A DNA stretch of 64,000 bases from Cheilinus undulatus. Taxonomy: Eukaryota; Chordata; Actinopteri; Labriformes; Labridae. Positions 11,901 to 20,900 of the stretch are shown piece after piece. A model generated the notes under the pieces. It did no database searches, had not been told where the DNA came from, and saw nothing but the letters and a program-made list of their open reading frames with translations. Position 1 is the stretch's first letter, and the number at the start of each line of letters is the position of its first letter. The translations under genes and the position numbers were made by a program. Location of the stretch: positions 43,623,023-43,687,022 of the forward strand of contig NC_054878.1 of the NCBI RefSeq assembly GCF_018320785.1, read 5' to 3'.

Positions 11901-14900
11901 TACTCTTATATTTCTAAACCTTACTTCTTTCATAACCACTCATGAGTAACAACATGGCAATGCTCTACACATTGAGCCAGCATATGGCTACGCACAGCCA
12001 CAGTAAAACAACCGTGTTGCTCTGCTGCCATCACTCATTTATTGACTTCGGCAGCATTTCACAATAAAACACTTCACTTCCTGTATACATCGCATGACTA
12101 CGGAATTCTTAAAGCATAACGACAAAACTTCAAAATAAGATATTGGACTAGATAACACTAAATATTCAAGAATATTCCTCTCATCTTACTTAAATTATAT
12201 TCTTTGCTTTCTTTTAGTAAACTGTAATATTCAAACAATATAAACACAGCTATTACTGGAAAATGGCGCTTACAGGAGCCCTTCTTTGATATCACCTTTA
12301 CAATTCTTGCATCCATTGAACTTGTGAGTTTTTGGAGAGTTTCTGCTTGAATGTCTTTGCAAGATGTCAGAATATCCTCCGAGAGCTGCTGTTTTGATGT
12401 GAACTGCCTCCCGCCCTCATTGCCTTTGCCATTGACCTTTTGCTTGAGGATGCTCCAAAGCTTCTCAGTAGGGTTGAGGTCAGGGAGGATGGGCGCCACA
12501 CCATGAGTTTCTCTCCTTTTATGCCCATAGCAGCCAATGACGCAGAGGTATTCTTTGCAGCATGAGATGGTGCATTGTCATGCATGAAGAAAATTTTGCT
12601 TTGGAAGAAAGTGGTCAGTCAGTAACTATATACTTTGCCAAGGTCATTTTCACACCTTCAGGGACCCTAAAGGGGCTACCAGCTCTCTCCCTATGATTCA
12701 GGCCCAAAACATGACTCCACCCCCTCCCTGCTGACGTCACAGCCTTGTTGGGACATGGTGGCTGTCCACCAACCATTCACTACTCCTCCATCTGGACCAC
12801 CCAGGGTTGCATGGCACTCATCAGTGAACAAGACTGTTTGAAAATGAGTCTTCATGTATTTCTGGGCCCACTGCAACAGTTCCTGCTTGTGAGAATTGGT
12901 TAGGGTGGCTGAATAGTAGGTTTATGCATGACCGCAAGCCTCTGGAGGATCCTGCACCTTGAGGTTGGTGGGACTCCAGAGCACCAGCAGCTTCAAATAC
13001 CTGTTTGCTGCTTTGTAATGGCATTTTAGCAGCTGCTCTCTTAATCTGATGAATTTGTCTGTCAGAAACCTTCCTCATTATGCCTTGAACTGCACAAACC
13101 CGTCTGTGCTCTGAGTCAGCCGCAAATTTCTTTACAGTACGATGATCATGCTTAAGTTTTCATGAAAATTCTAAGGTTTTCATACCTTGTCCAAGGCATT
13201 GCACCATTTGACGCTTTTTTGCAGAGAGATCCTTTTTCTTTCCCATATTGCTGAAAACTGTGGCCTGCCTGATGATGTGGAACATCCTTCTTAAGTAGTT
13301 TTCCTTTAATTGGGCTCACCTGGCAAACTAATTATCACAGGTGTCTGAGATTGATTTCAGTGATCAAAGAGTCCTGAGACACAATACCATCCATGAGTTT
13401 AACTAAAAACCAAAGAAGTCAATGTTTATGGCACTAAAATCAAATTGCATAATATTTGGAACGCTGTGTAATTCCTGTAAAAATCAACAATATCAATCCA
13501 TGGCACCCAGTTTTTAGTTCAAAACTTTCAGACAAACTCCTGTGAACTACAGTACACAAGTATGTAACTCTTGGATTTTTGGTGTAATCGAGAAGCCCCT
13601 ATCATCAGATTCTCACTGTCAAGCTCCCCGTCCAAGTCTGGCCCTTCTTTCAGGGAGGTGTGTATTTGCATCTGTAACTTTTAGACCCTTTTCTGCTTTC
13701 ACATCCAGAGGCTTTTTAAAACAGCAGCTGAGGATAGAGAAGGTCTGAGCTCTGCTGGTCTCTACTGAAGCTCACTTTTCTTCTTGGAGTGTCTTGTTGT
13801 GTCTGCTTCATTGGTTGTTCATAGCAGTTGGGTTGTATTTGTAATAACATAGTTAAAAGAACAGAAAAAGCTGACCATGTGAATATTTAGTAAACCTCTG
13901 ACCTTCTCTCTTACAGGAGCGGCTCTGACACACATCCTGGAGAATGACTTCAAACCTATGGCTGGGATGCGGAGGGACTCTCGAAAAATTGTCGTCCTCC
14001 TTGTTGATGGAACTTCCCAAGATGACACTGTCAATCCTTCGTGGGAGCTGAAGAGACAGGGCATTGAGCTGTATGCCATTGGTGAGCTATTTCATTTTTC
14101 CAGTGTGTATGTCATCAGAGTTAAAAAGACTTCAGTGATTTGTATTTATTTTATTTGACTTTTGAAATACAAATATCTCTTTTGCGATGGAGTTCCAGCC
14201 AAGACAGCAGCATGAGTTTCACACATATGACATTAAACGGGATATAAAAATAAAGGTTACATCAGTCAACAAATCAGCAGCTCGCAGCAGAAAAACATGT
14301 ACACATACTGGTCAGTTGTTCCTAACTCTAGCTTTGAAATCTCCTTAAATAACACAACACTCAAGTTTAAGATGGCCCTGTAACTCAGACCAAGACAACG
14401 GAGCAAAATCATTAAAAGCTCTTTGACCTAAGACAGAGTGAGTTCGAGGAATCTCATACACGATGAATCCTTGAGAACGAAGATTACAGCTACTGACAGC
14501 TTTTGGAGTCAGTAAAGAACAAAGATAAGAAGGTAATTCATGTAAAATAGCCCTATAAAAAAAGATATACTAATGTTTCATCCTTCTATTATATAAGGAC
14601 AACCAACCAAGTTTCTCATATAAAACAGAATGATGGGTCCAAAAACCCAGACCAGCGTCAGACTGGGTCCAACATTTTCAGAGAGGTTGAGGTAGCATGC
14701 ATGTGTGTGATACAGTGAGGTTTGAAAGATACAGAACACAACTGCAGCACATAACCAGAAACAAAGATGTGACAATGAGTACCATAATATCCAGTAGATG
14801 AGTTTTCTTTATAATAACTTTATAATAAATAACTTTATTTATATAGCACTTTTAAAAACAGTTGTTACAAAGAGCTTTACACACAGCAAGAGCAAAAACT

Positions 14901-17900
14901 CAGGGAAAAAATAAACATCAACAATCAGAGCAGAAGAGGAGCTCTGTAAAATCAAACAAGAAGGGAAGAACAATGTGGCCACAGAGGAAAAATAACAAAA
15001 ATAAAAGAAATGTAAATGACACAAGTAAATCTTGAATGGCAGCTAGAAGAATATAAAATCTTAAATATAATGGAGTCAGTGAAAAATGATATGATTCCTA
15101 TGATAATATTACGAAAGATGTAGGAAAAGGAGAGAGAGTTAAATACATATATTCAAACAAACAACCAAACAAATACATGAAGATGACCACATCACATCAG
15201 TGGGGATAAAACAAAGATAAGATTCAAGACAGAAATGTAATAGAAACGAGGACAGGTGAGTAAAATTTAGGTACGTAAACATGAGATAATAAAGTAAATG
15301 AACATGAGATAAGAAAGAAAAAGAAAAATAGATAAAAAGTTAGAAGGGAATTCACACAAAAGAAAGTCTGTAAAAGTGATTTTAAGGAGTGATATAAAAC
15401 GTCCCCAAATCTGCCAGCTTTATCTCCTTGGTTGTTCTTTAGTCGAGAAGCCCTGACAGCAAAAGCCCTGTCTCCTTTAGATTTCAGCCTCGACTTTGGA
15501 ACGACCAGGAAGTCCCCACCTGGGGATCTAAGGCTGCGCATTGGCTCATAAGGGGGCAGCATTTCACAAATGTAACCTGGTGCATTTTTCAGACAAACAT
15601 TAGCTGCGATCTGTATAACGATGAGGCTAATATACCAGTATAAAGTCCTGAGACAATAGAGTGGTGCAGTCATGACATAATTTTGTAGGAAAACCCAGAA
15701 GTTCGCGTCACATGGGTTCCTTGTGGCAAGCCACTGTGATTTTTCAGTGGGTTTTTGGATCATTGCTGAAAGTAAGATCTTACTTTACTTACAACTTTTG
15801 TCCATAAAGATAATCATCATAACTTGATAATCATCATAACTTGATAATATAAGCATCAGAGCTGGTTCGTTTATCTTACTGATGAAAGTAAAAAGCTAAC
15901 GTCATGCTGTATTGAACTACAACACAGTCAACTGAATTTTACGTCATCACCTGCTGATACAACTGAACGGCAGGCTCAGTTGTCATGCTTCGGATGATGA
16001 CGCATAATCTTCCCAACAAACACTGTAGTCCTTGTTAGCTGTCCTTTAGCAAACGCCTTTATTAAGACATGAAAAAATACACAATTCAAAGGTGGGGCAC
16101 ATTTCAGATGTATTTTATGTTGTAGGATAAAACGTTAAACTCATTTGAGCTTGTGTTCACCACAGACCTTATTTCAGGATTTTAACCAAAAACTAATTCA
16201 AAAATCCCGTAGACTTTGAGACGAGGGAACTGCAAGTGCTAAAATGCTAAATCACTTACGCGTTTTAGGATGTGTTCCTGCAATACTCTATTGTCATCAT
16301 AGCAGCGAGTACAGATGCAGTAATCCACTTTTTCAGTTCTGATCTGGTTCCAGTACATATGTGCCAACACTGATATTGATCTTGATATTCTTTAATCATA
16401 ATTAAAATTCTTATAGTTTTTGGTGCTATTATGTGTAAGATACACAAAGCTCCAGTAAAGTTGAACAGGATTTCTTCTTCAAAGATCACAATCATTTTAA
16501 AATGCTTAAAACTTAATACTATTCCATATAAACTGGGTTGCAAGCAGCACTGAACAAGCCCTCGAAACTTTTGCACATTTCAGGTCTTGGTGCATGTCTA
16601 GTTGTGGCGTCATCAGAACAGTACCCTGCCGCAGTGATGTCTGTAAAAAACTGAACTATGAAACAGCTATCATTTGTGTCTTTTAGAGACAACATTAAGT
16701 CAAAGTGCTGACATAAGATGTAATGTTGGGTTACTGAGGAAAATCATATATCAAGTACCAGTGGTTCGGGGTTCGGTGCTCAGGCCCTAATTATTGTCGT
16801 CTTACATACAAACAGGTAGCAGCAACAAATGCAATGTTTTTAAATCAATTATTAAAAATGACAGTTTCAGCGTAAAAGTAAATATGTCGAAATAAATACC
16901 TAAAAACATTTGAAAAAACATCCTTAGGTAAGTTTTAAAAAATTGTTCTCGCAAGGATATTCAGGGGGCTACAGAAAACAACAAATGTTAAGTTTTAAAA
17001 CTAGAAATTGACATGAAAGTGTGACAAATGTTACGGTGGCCGGTAAGGACAAACGGTCTGCAAAAGCCAGACACACTCCAAATGAAACAAAACAGCTTCA
17101 ATAAGAGAAACGCTTCAGTTTTATAGATGCAATCAAAAGTCTAAATGAACTTCAAAAGGGGAAACACGATGCAACTGACAAAACGCTCTCCAAGAATCAA
17201 AAACAAATTAATGAACGACAGACGCGCTTCTAATACAGAAACGATTCCACACTGAAAACGATCCTGATCCAAAACGCTCTTCAAAACCAGTAATGACAAA
17301 AAGCACCGGGCCTCCAGGAGGTGCTCTAGCAGGAAAAGGAGAGGGAGAGACAGATGGAAGAGACAGATGATAAAACTACACAACTGGTAACGAGTATTTT
17401 TACTGCATAATGACTTGAAAAACACAATCACAAGTCCGTCCTCGGCTTGTTCTCTCTTCCATCTGTCTGTCTCTCTCACTCTTCCTGCTAGAGCGCCCCC
17501 TGGAGGCCTGGTGCTTTTTGTCGTTTCTGGTTTTGAAGAGCGTTTTGGACCAGGATTGTTTTGAGTGTGGAACCGTTTGTGTATTAGAAGCGCGTTTGTC
17601 ATTCATGAATTTTTGTTTGATTCTTGGAGAGCGTTTTGTCAGTTGCATCGCGTTTTCCCTTTTGAAGTTCATTTGGACTTTTGATTACATCTCCAAAGTT
17701 GAATTATTTTTCTTATTGAAGCCGTTTTGTTTCATTTGGAGTGTGTCTGGCTTTTGCAGACCGTTTGCCCTTACCGGCCACTAAATGTAGAATATGTATG
17801 TATGTATGTATGAATGACACCTGCTGGTATCAATCAATCAAATTTATTTATAAAGCACATTTTAAACAGCAACAGCTGACCAAAGTGCTGTACAAGACAG

Positions 17901-20900
17901 GGAGTCACACAGAAAAGTCAGGATGCACACCCGTAAAACTACAAGCAGTGACACAAATTATTACAATGACTAAACAAACAATAAATAAAAATGAAATTAA
18001 AAATTTATATAGATTAAGAGAAAGAGAGAAAAAAAATATTAATAAATTGTTCGAGCTATGTTTAATTTTAAGACCAGGTCACTGGGCTTCAGACTCAAAA
18101 GCCAAACTGTAGAGATATGTTTTGAGATGGGACTTAAACCAGTCAAGGTATGATAGTTTCTGATATATATTTTCTAGCTGGCAAACTGTAGCTCCGCTCT
18201 AAGACTGAAAGTCAGACATTTTCCACTTACAATAGTGTTGTTTACCCCTGTAAACTGAAATATTCACAGTGACTAAAGAGGACAAAAATGGACAAAGTGC
18301 CTCTATGGTGCCCTCTGAGTTGACAATATTTGATAAATTGCCTCTGTATTGCCCTCCCAATGTACAAAATTTTACAAATTGCCTTTTTATTGCCACTTAA
18401 GTGGAAAAAAATTGACAAACTGCCTCTTAAGTGGTCTTTGAATGGACTTTGTTTCCAGATTTGTCTCTTTATTGCCCTTCTAAGTGGTCAAAATATGACA
18501 AAAATCCATCAAGTACTTCTAAGTGGACAATATTAAACAAATTGCCTCCTTATTGCACTCCCTGTGAAATAAGAGTTGCAAGTAGGAGTAGAATTGGGTT
18601 TTGAGTATTTATGCCAGTACCAGTCTGGTATGGAGATAATATAATGTTTGCACCTTTTTAGGGGTAAATCACCAACAAACCAGAGATGAAGAAAACTTAT
18701 TTGTCGGTGGTATATTTTGCTCTCAGGTGTGCGTGATGCTAGCACCAAAGAATTAAAGGGCATTGCATCCAAAGACGATCATGTGTACCACGTTGACGAC
18801 TTTAAAGATCTGCATGCAATCGCCAATGGACTCTCTAGGAACCTGTGTAAAAGCATCAGGGGTCCAGGTAAGGAGAGAGACTCAACTTCTACTTCCGTTA
18901 TCAGCTTTACACGAGCATACACACTGTAAGTCAAGGTTACACATTGCATTAGAGTTTATTCAACCTTCATCCATCTTTGGATAAAACCTACAACTAACTT
19001 AGTAAAATATTGCAGACTTCAGTGATGCAGGACTGTTCCTGAAGGTGGCTCTTTGACTCCTTAGAATTAAATGGATTAAATGTTTCTGATTTTGCTCCCT
19101 TTATATTTAAAACCATTAATGACTCAAATGGATCTTAGCCCCTGCTGTTCACAGCTTCAATTCCAACATCATCCGTTCATTTTCTCTTCTACCTGGTCAC
19201 AGTAGTGGCAGGTTAAGCAGGAACAGACTTGTCTGTGAAGAGGTGCTGATTTAAAATGTCCTTTTCAGACAAAGTCTTTATAATTGAGAGCACCTAGAGT
19301 CAGCTGAAAACAACGGAGGAGATCTTTTCAACAGCACTTTAGTTGTTCCTGGACATTTAATATTTGGTGACTGATCAGAAGCAGTCCTGCTCCTTCAGAT
19401 TGGCTCAAGTTGCTCGTCCAGCTTAGTTTACCTACAGTTTCATAGAACAGGCTGAATTTCATGGTGACAAAGGTGGTGTAAAGATACATAACTAAGATAT
19501 ATTCATGATAGAGGAACATACATGCAAGATATAACTAATCATTTAAACTCACCTACAGTGCCATTAAAAGGCTTCTCCCCCTTGGATGTTTTACCCATTT
19601 ATTAATTTTATAAACCAATCATGGTCAATATAAGTTGACTTTTTAACCAAAAAACTCTTAAATGCCGAATTTAAAGTAGAATTCTACAAAATAAGAAATA
19701 TGAAATGTAAAATAAGTGACTGAACCAATATTCACTGCCTTTAAATCAGTATTTAGCAGAGTCACCTTTGGCTGCTATCACAGCTCTGAGTCTGTGTGGA
19801 TAGGTCTCAATCAGGCTCAGACATCTGGACTCTGCAGTTTTACTCCATTCTTCTTTGCATAACTGCTCTAGCTCTGTCAGATTACACAGGGATAAAGCGT
19901 GAACAGCCCTTTTCAAGTCCAGCCACAAATTCTCTATTGGATTGAGGTCTGGGCTTTGACTCGGCCACTCCAGAATATTATTATCTTTCAAACATTTCTG
20001 TGCAGCTTTCTCTGTATGCTTCAGGTCATTGTATTACTGGAAAATAAACCTCGTCCCAAGCTATAGTTCTTTTGCAGACTGAATAAGATTGTCCTGCAGG
20101 ATTATTTTGCAGAATTCATTTTACCCTCTACCTTTACAAGACTTCCAGAGCTGGCTGCTGAGAAGCATCCCCACAGCGTGATGCTGCCACCACTGTGCTT
20201 CACAGTGGGGATGGTGTGTTTGTGGTGATGTCCAGTGTTTGACGGCCAAAAACACCAATTTGGTCTCATCAGACCAAAAAAGATCAAAGTCCCCCACATG
20301 CCTTTTGATGAACTCTAGTCCAGATTGAATCTGAGTTTTCTTCAACAGTGTCTTTCTCTTTGCCACTCTCCCATAAAGCTCTGACTGGTGAAGAACCCAG
20401 CCAACAGTTGTTGGCTGCTGAGTCTCTCCCATCTCAGCCGCTGAAGCTTGGAACTCCTTCAGAGTATTCATAGGTGTCTTGGTGGTCTCTCTCACTAGTC
20501 TCTGTCTTGAGAACAGCTTGATCTAGGCAGATTCCATTTCTTGATGATGGATTTACCTGAACTCTAGGGGATGTTCAGTGCTTTGGAAATATTTTTGTAT
20601 TCATCCCCTGACTTTTACTTTTTAACAACCTTCTATCTGAGTTGCTTGGAGGGTTCTTTTGTCCCCATAGTGTAGTGGTAGCCAAGAATACTGATGAACC
20701 AGTGACTGGACTTCAAGACACATGTGTCTTCATACTACAATCACTGAGATGCATTCACTGCACTCGGCTGACCCACATTTCACCAATTGTGAGACTACTA
20801 GACCCAATTATCTGGACCTCTGATGAATTAGGTCAGTCACTTTAAAGGGGGTGAATATTTATGCAGTCACTTATTTTACACTCCATATTTTTATTTAATT

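Larger units (their letters stand above)
14082..18726. other. Intron between VWA exons 3 and 4 of copy 1
   Basis: This is the largest intron of copy 1. It holds LINE 3' ends (14826-15763, and a short tttatttataaagcac-type tail at about 17838-17905), a fold-back element (17033-17784) and diverged tandem repeats (18215-18560). The short open frames inside show no host domain. Confidence 0.6.
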
